Shown piece by piece: positions 9,849-19,726 of a stretch of 64,000 bases of DNA. Every line of letters begins with the position of its first letter. Position 1 is the stretch's first letter. A program made the position numbers and the translations under genes. The notes under the pieces are model-generated. The model ran no database searches, was not told where the DNA came from, and saw only the letters and a program-made list of their open reading frames with translations. Source of the stretch: an uncultured Lewinella sp. (GTDB lineage: Bacteria > Bacteroidota > Bacteroidia > Chitinophagales > Saprospiraceae); contig CAJXPD010000004.1 in the NCBI GenBank assembly GCA_913057785.1, positions 25,835 to 89,834 of the forward strand, given 5' to 3'.

Positions 9849-10301
9849 ATGGCAGGTGAAAAGCAGGAGGCCCCTTGGCCCGTACCTAAATTCCATTTCA
9901 AAGTAACCATTGGAGACAAGGGCGAAATCGCATTTCAGGAGGTATCTGGATTAGATACAGAGCCCGATATTGTTGAATATCGGGCAGGAAATGGTGTCGA
10001 CTTTCCCACTATAAAAATGCCTGGGATAAAAAAGGCTAGTGATGTTACATTAAAGAAAGGTATGTTCAAAGTTGATACTGCTTTGTTTCATTACTTCATG
10101 GAAGTAAAGATGAACACCATCAAACGAGAAACGGTGACCATTCAACTATTGGATGAAGAACACAAACCCATGTTTACTTGGACTTTAAAGAATGCCTTCC
10201 CCATGAAGGTAACCAGTACAGATATGAATGCCCAAAATAGTGAGGTTGCTATTGAGGAAATGACACTGGCACATGAAGGATTAACTTTCGAAAACGCCTA
10301 A
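9849..10301 (+). CDS. Contractile tail tube (gp19-like) protein
   Basis: PWPVPKFHFKVTIGDKGEIAFQEVSGLDTEPDIVEYRAG...KKGMF...WTLKNAFPMKVTSTDMNAQNSEVAIEEMTLAHEGL. Confidence 0.95.
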   Translation: MAGEKQEAPWPVPKFHFKVTIGDKGEIAFQEVSGLDTEPDIVEYRAGNGVDFPTIKMPGIKKASDVTLKKGMFKVDTALFHYFMEVKMNTIKRETVTIQLLDEEHKPMFTWTLKNAFPMKVTSTDMNAQNSEVAIEEMTLAHEGLTFENA

Positions 10302-10341
10302 TCATATCATTATTCCCACGCTCAAAAAATAAATTTAAAGC

Positions 10342-11898
10342 ATGGCTATCTCACCTATGTCCGGAGCAATTGACCTTGTCACAGTAAATGTGAAACTTAG
10401 AGGGAAAGCGATAGATGATACTGTCTCTATCCTCTCCATTACAATATCTAAATCCATTAATCAGGTAGCGACTGCTGAACTTCAGTTGTTTATTCCCCAT
10501 GATAGTGATGTGGTAACGCCTTTTTCTTTGGCAAGAGATGAGGATTATGCGCCAGGGGAAGCAATAGAAATCTTGTTGGGTTATGACACAAAGGAGGAAA
10601 GTGTCTTCGAAGGAATAATTGTTGCCCAACAATTTCGTGGTGATGCAACAGGTAATACACTGAGTTTGAGATGTAACCATAAGGCGATCCAGCTTACTAA
10701 AGAGCTGAGCACAGTCACTTGGAGTGACAAAAAAGATACGGATGCAATTTTGGAGGTCATTTCTAAGTCAGGCTTATCGGGAGATGTAGAATTAGTAGGT
10801 GAAAAAGAGGATTTAATCGTACAATTTCAAAGTACAGCTTGGGATTTTATTCAACAGAAAGCCAGTGACCATGGCTTGATAACGTACACAGAAGAAGATA
10901 AGATCTTTGTGAAGAAACCGCTGCAGAGTGGAGTAGCTGACTTAGTGCTTACTTATGGAAAGGATGTAATCTCTTATGAATTAATGCAGGGGGAGTCAAC
11001 CACGAAAAAGGGCTCACTGACTTTTGTGGGAAATGCCACGCCTAAATTGAATACTAAAATTCAGTTAGCCGGCTTTGGAAAATCATACAGTGGTGATGTG
11101 CTCATTACAACTGTGCAGCATGAGGTGAGAGAAGGTAATTGGCAGACAAGCGTAGGATTTGGCTTGGACAATGATATTGGTACTAGTGACTCAGATGCTG
11201 ATTCAGCGAATTTGGGCTTGCCGGAGGTTAACGGTTTACAGCCTGGGGTAGTAGAGAAGGTTGAGGATGATCCAGATAAAGAACTTCGAGTCCTGGTGCA
11301 TGTTCCGGGCATTGGTGGCAAACTTTGGGCGCGATGGTCTACTATCTATGCTACTAAGAATAAAGGTATCTTTTTTGTGCCGGAGGTTGGAGATGAGGTA
11401 GCTATTGGATTCGTAAATGGTGACCCAAGAGATGCCATCGTACTAGGGATGCTGTACAGTAGTAAAAATCCACCACCCTATACAGCAGATGCTGATAACA
11501 CAATCAAAGCGATCGTCACGAAAAATGATCTCAAGATAGCGTTTAACGATAAGGATAAAATTCTGACACTTGAGACACCAGCGGGTAACAAATTCATTCT
11601 TTCTGATAAAGATAAATCCATCTCAACCCAGGACCAGCATGGAAATAAGATGGTAATGGATAGTGCTGGAATAAGCCTTAACAGTGCCAAGGATATAACC
11701 ATCAAGGCTGCGGGTAAGATTGATTTTAGTGCTAACCAAGCGATCACCGCTAAGTCATCTGGAGGGGACGTTGCCGTCCAGGGGGTAAATGTGAATCTAA
11801 AAGCGCAGGTAGCCTTATCTGCTCAAGGATCAGCCTCCGCTGAACTGAAAGCTAGTGGACAAACCACTGTCAAAGGTGCCATGGTAATGATTAATTAA
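10342..11898 (+). CDS. vgrG: VgrG-type spike protein
   Basis: 518 aa gp27/gp5-like: WDFIQQKASDHGLITYTEEDKIFV, GGKLWARWSTIYATKNKGIFFVPEVGDEVAIGFVNGDPRDAIVLGMLYS, C-terminal beta-helix repeats. Confidence 0.95.
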   Translation: MAISPMSGAIDLVTVNVKLRGKAIDDTVSILSITISKSINQVATAELQLFIPHDSDVVTPFSLARDEDYAPGEAIEILLGYDTKEESVFEGIIVAQQFRGDATGNTLSLRCNHKAIQLTKELSTVTWSDKKDTDAILEVISKSGLSGDVELVGEKEDLIVQFQSTAWDFIQQKASDHGLITYTEEDKIFVKKPLQSGVADLVLTYGKDVISYELMQGESTTKKGSLTFVGNATPKLNTKIQLAGFGKSYSGDVLITTVQHEVREGNWQTSVGFGLDNDIGTSDSDADSANLGLPEVNGLQPGVVEKVEDDPDKELRVLVHVPGIGGKLWARWSTIYATKNKGIFFVPEVGDEVAIGFVNGDPRDAIVLGMLYSSKNPPPYTADADNTIKAIVTKNDLKIAFNDKDKILTLETPAGNKFILSDKDKSISTQDQHGNKMVMDSAGISLNSAKDITIKAAGKIDFSANQAITAKSSGGDVAVQGVNVNLKAQVALSAQGSASAELKASGQTTVKGAMVMIN

Positions 11899-11919
11899 TC
11901 TAATGAACAAACTATAAAT

Positions 11920-12219
11920 ATGCCACCAGCTGCAAGAATAACGGACATGCATACTTGTCCGATGCAAACACCAGGTGTAACGCCCATACCGCATGTGGGC
12001 GGGCCAATAGTCGGTCCTGGCGTTCCTACTGTTTTGATTGCAAGCCTGCCTGCTGCGGTAGTGGGAGACATGTGTACTTGTGTTGGGCCTCCCGATTCGA
12101 TTGTAAAGGGATCGGCTACGGTGATGATTGGCGGTAAACCAGCTGCTCGCATGGGAGATACTACTGCTCATGGAGGAAGTATTGTGCTTGGAGCGCCTAC
12201 AGTAATGATCGGAGGGTGA
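11920..12219 (+). CDS. PAAR domain spike-tip protein
   Basis: MPPAARITDMHTCP...GKPAARMGDTTAHGGSIVLGAPTVMIGG. Confidence 0.95.
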   Translation: MPPAARITDMHTCPMQTPGVTPIPHVGGPIVGPGVPTVLIASLPAAVVGDMCTCVGPPDSIVKGSATVMIGGKPAARMGDTTAHGGSIVLGAPTVMIGG

Positions 12220-12303
12220 TCACAAACGCAAGTTATTTAGCTTAGGTTGAACTTTGAATACGGAGTTTTGACGGTAGCTTATATCACAAAAAAGAGGCTT
12301 AAC

Positions 12304-12828
12304 ATGGAATCCTTAGAAGACCATCTGTTCATTTCTAATGCAGGCTTAGTTATTTTAGCTGCTTTTCTACCTAGGTACTTCGACACCCTGGGTATGTTGG
12401 AAGACAAGCAATTTAAGAATGATGAGATGGCAGCCAGAGGAGTACTACTCCTACAATATCTAGCCACAGGCCAATCGGAAATTCCGGAATATCATCTAGT
12501 GTTTAATAAAATACTCTGTGGGTTAAATATTGACTTCTCGGTGCCTCAAAGCATTGAGCTGAGTGACGAAGAGGAAAAAATGTCTTCTTTACTTCACACC
12601 TCAGTACTTCAAAATTGGGAAATGATGAAGAACTCTTCCATCGAGAACTTCCGCGGGGCTTTTCTTTTGAGAGAAGGAAGTTTAGGTGAAGAAGAAACGA
12701 CTTGGGTGTTACAAGTAGAGCATAAGCCCTATGACATAGTACTCAGTAGTCTCCCCTGGACTATATCAATGGTGAATTTACCATGGATGAAAAAAAGAGT
12801 GAAGGTGGAATGGCGAACCCAGCCCTAG
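12304..12828 (+). CDS. Contractile injection system tape-measure family protein, C-terminal domain only
   Basis: SNAGLVILAAFLPRYFDTLGMLE...RGVLLLQYLATGQSEIPEYHLVFNKILCGL...NWEMMKNSSIENFRGAFLLREG...LPWTISMVNLPWMKKRVKVEW matches the conserved C-terminus of CIS_TMP proteins; ATG at 12304 rather than TTG at 12247. Confidence 0.8.
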   Translation: MESLEDHLFISNAGLVILAAFLPRYFDTLGMLEDKQFKNDEMAARGVLLLQYLATGQSEIPEYHLVFNKILCGLNIDFSVPQSIELSDEEEKMSSLLHTSVLQNWEMMKNSSIENFRGAFLLREGSLGEEETTWVLQVEHKPYDIVLSSLPWTISMVNLPWMKKRVKVEWRTQP

Positions 12829-12964
12829 TACTAAGGAAATATTCTGCCTTTAAGACCTCCACTTTGGATCAATAGCTTTCCACATTATAATGCGGTTCTG
12901 AACGAGCGTTTTTCTTGATAGCTTTGTAGCGAAGGCAATCTCACTCATTTCATATCTTTGTACT

Positions 12965-13681
12965 ATGCCAAAATCAGTATTCTTAAGAGCAGAGTGGCGC
13001 AAGCTTGTCATGGCTAATTATGAGGTAGATCCTGATATCCTAAGCGCTTACATACCGAATGGTACGGAGTTAGATGTTTGGGAGAATCGATGTTATGTGA
13101 GTCTAGTAGGCTTCATGTTCTTAAACACCAAGGTTTTGGGTATCCCAATACCCTTTCATCGTAATTTTGAGGAGTTTAATCTCCGTTTTTATGTGAGATA
13201 CAAAGAGGCGGGTGAGTGGAAACGAGGTGTAGTGTTTATTAAAGAGTTGGTTCCAAAAGCGGCAATTACTTTTGTGGCGAATACCTTATACCAAGAACAT
13301 TATCAGACCTTGCCCATGCGCCACGATTGGGGGAGTGCGGGAGAAACACAACAAGTTCGCTATGAATGGAAGTTGAATGGGAAATGGGATGGAATTTGGG
13401 TAGAGGCGGAGCAGGAGGGAAAACCTTTGGTGGAAGGTAGCGAAGCTCAGTTCATTACGGAACACTATTGGGGGTATACCAAGATTAGTAATAATACGAC
13501 CTATGAATATCAAGTCGAGCATCCTTCCTGGGAGATCTATCCTGTCTTGAATTATGAAATAAATATAGATGTGGCGGCTTTGTACGGAGCAGATTTTGTA
13601 GAACCGCTATCAAAAGAGCCCTTGTCCGTATTTCTGGCTGAAGGTTCAGAAATTATTGTCAGAGGAAAGCGGAAACTCTAA
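12965..13681 (+). CDS. DUF2071/YqjF-like protein
   Basis: AEWRKLVMANYEVDPDILSAYIPNGTELDVWENRCYVSLVGFMF motif. Confidence 0.85.
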   Translation: MPKSVFLRAEWRKLVMANYEVDPDILSAYIPNGTELDVWENRCYVSLVGFMFLNTKVLGIPIPFHRNFEEFNLRFYVRYKEAGEWKRGVVFIKELVPKAAITFVANTLYQEHYQTLPMRHDWGSAGETQQVRYEWKLNGKWDGIWVEAEQEGKPLVEGSEAQFITEHYWGYTKISNNTTYEYQVEHPSWEIYPVLNYEINIDVAALYGADFVEPLSKEPLSVFLAEGSEIIVRGKRKL

Positions 13682-14808
13682 AAGGCTTCGCGGATATTGA
13701 AATAGAAACCGGGCGTTTGTGTACCAAAACCAAAATCAAGTCGGAAGTTGATTTGCTCTTCCGGAAGAATCATTATTCGAATACCGAACCCTAATGAGTA
13801 CTTCCATTGGCCACTAAAGAGATCAGCATAAGAGGTACCGACATTACCCATTCCGAAGAAACCGATTAAGCCCCATCTTTGCCAAAATCTGAGTTTTTCC
13901 TCTCCTGCTAACCAGGTTTTTCTTCCTAGTGGTAATCGATATTCACCTTGCACCGCTCCCAGGACCTTGTCTCTAAATCTCCCAAGGTAATGACCCCGCA
14001 TGATGGTTCTCCCACCAAGAAGTGCTAGTTGCTCAAATGGTGGATTTCCCCAATTATGCTCTGTTAAGGCTTGAAAGGCTAGGATGTGTCCGCCGTTAAC
14101 TTTGAAATAGTGTCGACCATCTACCAAAAGCTTGGTATAATCAAAATCGCCACCAAAATCCTGGCGATTGTATATGATGCTGGCTTCCAGAAAAGGACCA
14201 GTTGATGCATTGAGGTAATTATCTCTTCTATCATATCTAAAACCTACTCCTAATCCGGCAGATTTCCCGCCATTATTCCCCAAAGCTGGCCCATCGTCAG
14301 CCAGTAAACCTTCTGGATCTTTTTCCGTGATCAAGCTTTTACTCCAATTCAAAATACCACCTGCATATAAGTAGTTTTTTAATAAGCAGTAGTAGGTGAT
14401 GTTGACATTGCCGGTTTCTGTAGTGAATAATTCCTCTACTTCGTTCAGGGTATTAGAGCCAATTCCCCAGTAAGAAAGTGGGAAGCGAAACCATTCAAAT
14501 TCTCCAGTGAAAATATGTTTGTTGTCGTCTAAGAAGATATCATAGGAGAGCGATAGACTTATTTGTTGATTTATGGTAAAGGTAATCGGGGTACGGAGGG
14601 AAGAGAGTTGAGTATCTAGATTCTTATTATTGGCCCGGAATAGATAGATACCAACTAGACCAAACCTGAGGGAAGTTTCAGGAGAGTAGCTAATGATAGG
14701 AATCCCATATTTCTTACTTTTCCGAATGGAGTCGAGGGCTGTTTCTTGTGCTTGGGCAAAGCTTGATATAGTGAGTAGGCTTACAATTATGTAAAATGGG
14801 ATTTTCAT
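13678..14808 (-). CDS. Omp85/BamA-like surface antigen outer membrane protein
   Basis: Signal peptide; GLGVGFRYDRRDNYLNASTGPFLEASIIY, GGRTIMRGHYLGRFRDK, GFGIRIMILPEEQINFRLDFGFG. Confidence 0.85.
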   Translation of the reverse strand: MKIPFYIIVSLLTISSFAQAQETALDSIRKSKKYGIPIISYSPETSLRFGLVGIYLFRANNKNLDTQLSSLRTPITFTINQQISLSLSYDIFLDDNKHIFTGEFEWFRFPLSYWGIGSNTLNEVEELFTTETGNVNITYYCLLKNYLYAGGILNWSKSLITEKDPEGLLADDGPALGNNGGKSAGLGVGFRYDRRDNYLNASTGPFLEASIIYNRQDFGGDFDYTKLLVDGRHYFKVNGGHILAFQALTEHNWGNPPFEQLALLGGRTIMRGHYLGRFRDKVLGAVQGEYRLPLGRKTWLAGEEKLRFWQRWGLIGFFGMGNVGTSYADLFSGQWKYSLGFGIRIMILPEEQINFRLDFGFGTQTPGFYFNIREAF

Positions 14809-15018
14809 TACACTTGGATTGTGATCTGCTCCTAACTCACTCCGTTGTAGAATTTATCAAGCACGAATTTGATCGCAGAATTATGTTGGTTTTGTTTAGT
14901 GCTCGATTCAAAGTGGCAGGATTAGCTGACTTCGTATGAATAACAAATCTAATAAAATTTTAAGGCCTGATTAGGAAGAGCATTATCCTAAGTCTTGCAC
15001 TGACTACTTCAAGACTTT

Positions 15019-16212
15019 TTAAGATGTCACTGCTCGATCAATAGCAGTTAGAATGACGTTACAAGCCCATCTAATCTGTTCTTCACTGATAATTAGAGGA
15101 GGGGCAATTCTCAACGATCGATTGTTAAAGAGAAACCAATCTGTAATTAAACCATCGTCCAAACAGTGCTGTATGATCTTTTGAAGAAAGTCAAAGTCTC
15201 GAAATTCTACGGCTAACCACAGCCCTGCACTTCGAACGGTGATTATTTCTGAATGTTTCAATAGCGATCTGAATAAAGCTTCTTTCTGTTTTACCTCAGC
15301 TATATATGGTCCGTCGAGAATAGTCTGTAGGGTAGCCAAGCCAGCAGCACAACTAACTGGATGCCCTCCAAAGGTAGTGATATGCCCGAGAATGGGATTA
15401 TGTGATAGTACCTTCATGATCTCTTGTGAAGAGACAAAAGCACCAATGGGCATTCCCCCTCCCATTCCTTTAGCTAAAAGCAAAATATCTGGAACGGCAT
15501 TTTGTTGCTCGAATGCCCAAAGGCTTCCCGTACGTCCATATCCCGCTTGAATTTCATCAAAAACCAAAAGGGCGCCTACCTCAGTACATCTTTTCCTAAG
15601 CTGATGCAAATAATCAGGTAATGGTGGATAGACTCCAGCTTCCCCTTGTACCGTTTCGACAATGACACAAGCTGTCTTCTCTGTTATATTCATCAGACAA
15701 GTCTCACAATTGAAGGAAATATGCTTGATATCCGGAAGGAGTGGATAAAAGGCCTGGGTGAAGGTAGTGGGACTCATCAAACTGGCTGCTCCTTGACTGC
15801 TCCCGTGGTAGGCGTTTTTGGCCGCAATAATTTCTGTCCTTCCAGTATATCGCTTGGCTAATTTCATTGCCCCCTCGGTTGCTTCCGTACCGGAGTTAAC
15901 AAAATATACACTATCCAGAGTATCTGGCAGGTTTTGCACCATAAGGTCAGCCAACTGTACTTGCGGACTGAGAACATATTCACCATAAACCATCGTGTGT
16001 AGATACCGATCGGTTTGTATCTTGATAGCTTCAGTCACCTTCGGATGACAATGACCAAGGCTACTTACGCCTATTCCAGCGATCAAATCAAGGTAGGATT
16101 TCCCATTTTTATCATAAAGATAGACTCCTTTTCCTCTCTCGATCTCTAGCAAGAGAGGACCAGGGCTTGTGGGAGCTAAGCGTTGTAGGAAAAGTTGACG
16201 CTGGGTAAGCAT
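15019..16212 (-). CDS. Class III (PLP) aminotransferase, acetylornithine-transaminase-like
   Basis: DLIAGIGVSSLGHCHPKV, VNSGTEATEGAMKLAKRYTGR, LLVFDEIQAGYGRTGSLWAFEQ, LLAKGMGGGMPIGAF. Confidence 0.92.
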   Translation of the reverse strand: MLTQRQLFLQRLAPTSPGPLLLEIERGKGVYLYDKNGKSYLDLIAGIGVSSLGHCHPKVTEAIKIQTDRYLHTMVYGEYVLSPQVQLADLMVQNLPDTLDSVYFVNSGTEATEGAMKLAKRYTGRTEIIAAKNAYHGSSQGAASLMSPTTFTQAFYPLLPDIKHISFNCETCLMNITEKTACVIVETVQGEAGVYPPLPDYLHQLRKRCTEVGALLVFDEIQAGYGRTGSLWAFEQQNAVPDILLLAKGMGGGMPIGAFVSSQEIMKVLSHNPILGHITTFGGHPVSCAAGLATLQTILDGPYIAEVKQKEALFRSLLKHSEIITVRSAGLWLAVEFRDFDFLQKIIQHCLDDGLITDWFLFNNRSLRIAPPLIISEEQIRWACNVILTAIDRAVTS

Positions 16213-16251
16213 AGCGGGCTATTTTTGCCCCGAAGGTAAGGAAAATAAGTG

Positions 16252-17589
16252 CTATTCCTTGAAGAAGGAGGCACTGCTGTAGGGAGCATAAAAGGTCGAA
16301 TCTTTTCCAATTATCAGTTTATCGAGGTGCATTTTGTGATATCCTTTCGGGATACTATCCAGGCTAATGTAGGTTTTGAAACCGACTTCATTTGTTTTAG
16401 GATGCCGATGATAGAACCATTGATTTTCTGTGATCGGCATACTATCGATCTTTATAGCGATATATTGGGAGATTGAAGCTGAAAATTTTTGATCGTTGGC
16501 AAATACCTCTTCACGAGTCCTAAATCCTCCTCTTTGAAATTCGTATTCTTTCATGATTTCCTTCAATGTAAAATCCATTGACTTATTGTAAACAATAAAG
16601 GCCCAGGCCGTTTGATCGGCAATAATATCATTGCTTAAACACCAACTTCCGATTTTTTGGTCCCGCTTTAATAGGTTATTGTAGCGAGTATTTTGAACGA
16701 CATTAAAGGTTGGAATATCTAAGAACTCTCTACTCTCATAAAGATTTAACGTAAAGTCCTCAAAGTCTCCGATGTGCTTATCTACATCATCTGCTGCCAA
16801 GAAGAATGCGACAACAAAGAAGAAAATAAATAACGGATAGATTATCCATCGCTTGCCATTGGAGATCAGTACTAACCATTCTCTTTTGAAAAGAAAGGAT
16901 AAACTCACCCAATTGTAAAAACGATGTATAGGATAATACCACTTACTAACCTTTTCTGACTTTTTGAATAGCCTAAAAAATAGAAAATCCAGTAGACCCA
17001 AAGAAAATAGTAGAAATAGAGCCATTATTATGACTCCGAACTGCTGAGAATCATACAACTGATAGGAAATGTATCTTAGCAAGGAGAAAAATACAGACAG
17101 GAGCAAGAAAATCCCAAATGCCATTACGGTCAACATCACAGTCATGGAATAGGCAAGACTGCTCAAATGCTCTAGTTGCATTATCCGTTTAACGGAATCT
17201 GGTTTTCTCTCCATCTTCCTTTTGAAGTATTCCGAATACTTCAGTTGCGTATAATTGATATCATTAGGGTATACAAAATTGATTCCTAGATAAGCAAGCC
17301 AGAGCGCTCTCAAAGAGAGGTTAATCACGAACCCCATTAGCAATACTTTAGAAAAATATAAGGCTCCAATAACTAGAATTACGCTTTCCGCTCCTACATC
17401 TGTAGCTTGTTCATAATCAGCAAACCAGTCACCTAAGTACTGAGGAATATTTGTCAAGAAAAATATAAGGCCACTAGCAATCAGAATTTCGATTTGCCAG
17501 CTTTGGTGCTGTTGTTCTTGCACCCAATTTGGGAGAGGAGTGAGTGGCTTATTATCCATTCGGTACAATATTCTGAAAAAGGTAAGCAA
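16252..17589 (-). CDS. Membrane protein of unknown function
   Basis: 445 aa with multiple TM segments; no family recognised. Confidence 0.6.
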   Translation of the reverse strand: MLTFFRILYRMDNKPLTPLPNWVQEQQHQSWQIEILIASGLIFFLTNIPQYLGDWFADYEQATDVGAESVILVIGALYFSKVLLMGFVINLSLRALWLAYLGINFVYPNDINYTQLKYSEYFKRKMERKPDSVKRIMQLEHLSSLAYSMTVMLTVMAFGIFLLLSVFFSLLRYISYQLYDSQQFGVIIMALFLLFSLGLLDFLFFRLFKKSEKVSKWYYPIHRFYNWVSLSFLFKREWLVLISNGKRWIIYPLFIFFFVVAFFLAADDVDKHIGDFEDFTLNLYESREFLDIPTFNVVQNTRYNNLLKRDQKIGSWCLSNDIIADQTAWAFIVYNKSMDFTLKEIMKEYEFQRGGFRTREEVFANDQKFSASISQYIAIKIDSMPITENQWFYHRHPKTNEVGFKTYISLDSIPKGYHKMHLDKLIIGKDSTFYAPYSSASFFKE

Positions 17590-17787
17590 TGGGACATTTT
17601 ATTCCAAATTTGACGCAAGCTAAATGTTATAAAAACATTAAACTGCAAATTTCCCATAGGATAGAACATCTTTTTTAACAAATTTATCGTTAAAATACAT
17701 ATAGGAAGCTTGTCTATTTGCAAGCTCTTCTATAAGGACAGAAAAACAGCGTTTACTTCAGCCCAGGCTGAGCAGGTTCAAATTGCC

Positions 17788-18492
17788 ATGCGTTACTTCA
17801 TATCCATACTCGCCCTTATGGTTTTGGTACCCTCCTGTCAGTATGAAACAGTACAGATGGATGAATTCGAGGTGCATGGCATCGATGTTTCTCATTATCA
17901 AGCACAAATTAATTGGGATACTATAGCTGATCAACATGTCGCTTTCGGTTTTGTGAAAGCGACAGAAGGAGCTACACACGTCGATACACTTTTCTGTCGA
18001 AATTGGAGCGAAATGGAAAGGGTCGGGATTAAGCGTGGTGCTTATCATTTCTTTCGACCGCAGACCTCTCCAGTTTCACAAGCGCAAAATTTCATCCAAC
18101 AGGTACAAATGAAAGATGGTGATCTTCCGCCTGTCTTAGATGTTGAGGTCAAAGGAGATGTTTCTAAAAGACGATTGGTTGATGCGGTACGTACATGGAT
18201 GATTATAGTAGAGAGTCGATACGATATCAAGCCCATATTATATACCAATGTCAAGTTCTACAATCGTTATCTAGCTGGACATTTTGATGATTATCCGGTA
18301 TGGATTGCCAGGTATAATACCCGAGAACCTCGCCTAGCTGGTGGTAGGCAATGGGATTTCTGGCAGTACGGAAACAAGGGACTGATCAATGGCATCGATG
18401 GGTATGTCGACTTCAATGTGTTCCAAGGCAATCTACTTGAACTGGAAGATTTCTGCAAACCTCCAGCTCAAGTATACTCCTATGCTGATTAA
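17788..18492 (+). CDS. Glycoside hydrolase family 25 (lysozyme) lipoprotein
   Basis: VHGIDVSHYQAQINWDTIADQHVAFGFVKATEG, GAYHFFRP, PPVLDVEV, WQYGNKG; lipobox LVPSC; start moved to 17788. Confidence 0.9.
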   Translation: MRYFISILALMVLVPSCQYETVQMDEFEVHGIDVSHYQAQINWDTIADQHVAFGFVKATEGATHVDTLFCRNWSEMERVGIKRGAYHFFRPQTSPVSQAQNFIQQVQMKDGDLPPVLDVEVKGDVSKRRLVDAVRTWMIIVESRYDIKPILYTNVKFYNRYLAGHFDDYPVWIARYNTREPRLAGGRQWDFWQYGNKGLINGIDGYVDFNVFQGNLLELEDFCKPPAQVYSYAD

Positions 18493-18497
18493 GTCAA

Positions 18498-19691
18498 CTA
18501 TACTAGGTTGAGCCCTTGGAATGACTTATTTAAGACCTGCTTAGAATTTCCTTCCAGCCATTTATCTAAAATCGTCGCATAAATATCACGGAAATCTACT
18601 TTGTAGATTAAATCTCCTTTGTCCAATGTACTTAAGTTTGGCCCTTCGTTAAAGAAACCAGGACGCTTCAGTTTTCCTCCAATTAGGAAAAGGTTGTTGG
18701 CCGTACCGTGGTCCGTTCCGCGACTAGCATTTTGCTTTACTCTTCTTCCAAATTCAGAGAAGGTCATAATCAAAGTATCATCTAGCAGCTTGTTTTGCTT
18801 GAGATCTTTTACAAAGGCACTCATCCCTTCAGCGTATTGTTTCAAGAGCCGTTCTTGCTGATTTTTTTGATTTACATGTGTATCAAAACCAGATAAACTC
18901 ACATAATAAATCCTTGTATCGGTATCGGCACTGATTAACTCCGCTACCTGCTTTAATCGCTTTCCGAATGCGGAAGCGGGATAGGTCATTTTGGAGCTAT
19001 GCGTTTTGGCTTTTTCAGAGAGATAGTCAGCCGAACTGTAAGTGTCCGCCATGATTTTATATAGGTATGCTACATTCTCTTCATGTTCATGATGATCCTG
19101 TCCGGCCAAGTGTTTGAGTAAGGGATTGTTGGTCTGTCTCTTCAGTTGTTGCGGATTGCTCATGGCAAACCCCTTCTTCTGTTGTCCTTTTAGTGCTAGA
19201 CTAAGTTCATCATCAACTTCTAAGGCATGATGAGCTGCTTCACATCCTTGGCAACTACTGTCAAGGTAACGGCCAAGCCATCCCGTACTCAAATATTCAT
19301 TGCTTTCACTGGCCGTCTGCCAGATATCCATGGATCGGAAATGCGAACGATCAGGATTTGGGTATCCAACATTGTTGACAATGCTTAATAGACCATTATC
19401 ATAGAGGGACTGAAGAGGACTTAGAACTGGGTTTAAACCCAACTGGTCCGAAACTTGTAAAACTTCATTTTTTTGTACAGCAAGAGTCGGTCGTTGTTGG
19501 TAGTAGATGTCATTTCTATAAGGAATGACCGTATTGAGTCCGTCATTTCCACCAGACAACTGTACAATGACCAAGATTTTACCAGATCTACTATTCAATA
19601 AGTTTGCTGGTTGGTAGGCTTTAAGGAATGCGGGGACTAGTATGGAGGTCGAGGCCATGGCAGATTTCTGCAAAAAGCTTCTTCTTTTCAT
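18498..19691 (-). CDS. DUF1501 domain protein
   Basis: MKRRSFLQKSAMAS leader; VIVQLSGGNDGLNTVIPY, TFSEFGRRVKQNASRGTDHGTANNLFLIGG. Confidence 0.92.
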   Translation of the reverse strand: MKRRSFLQKSAMASTSILVPAFLKAYQPANLLNSRSGKILVIVQLSGGNDGLNTVIPYRNDIYYQQRPTLAVQKNEVLQVSDQLGLNPVLSPLQSLYDNGLLSIVNNVGYPNPDRSHFRSMDIWQTASESNEYLSTGWLGRYLDSSCQGCEAAHHALEVDDELSLALKGQQKKGFAMSNPQQLKRQTNNPLLKHLAGQDHHEHEENVAYLYKIMADTYSSADYLSEKAKTHSSKMTYPASAFGKRLKQVAELISADTDTRIYYVSLSGFDTHVNQKNQQERLLKQYAEGMSAFVKDLKQNKLLDDTLIMTFSEFGRRVKQNASRGTDHGTANNLFLIGGKLKRPGFFNEGPNLSTLDKGDLIYKVDFRDIYATILDKWLEGNSKQVLNKSFQGLNLV

Positions 19692-19726
19692 TTTTCTTTT
19701 GTTTTAAGGATTCAAAAGGACATCAG

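Noticed and set aside
11830-12171. Antisense ORFs opposite the PAAR gene
   Set aside because: They are shadows of a GC-richer, motif-supported PAAR coding sequence.
17788-18492. GH25 lysozyme as part of the injection system
   Set aside because: It is a lipoprotein about 5 kb away, with unrelated genes on the opposite strand in between.
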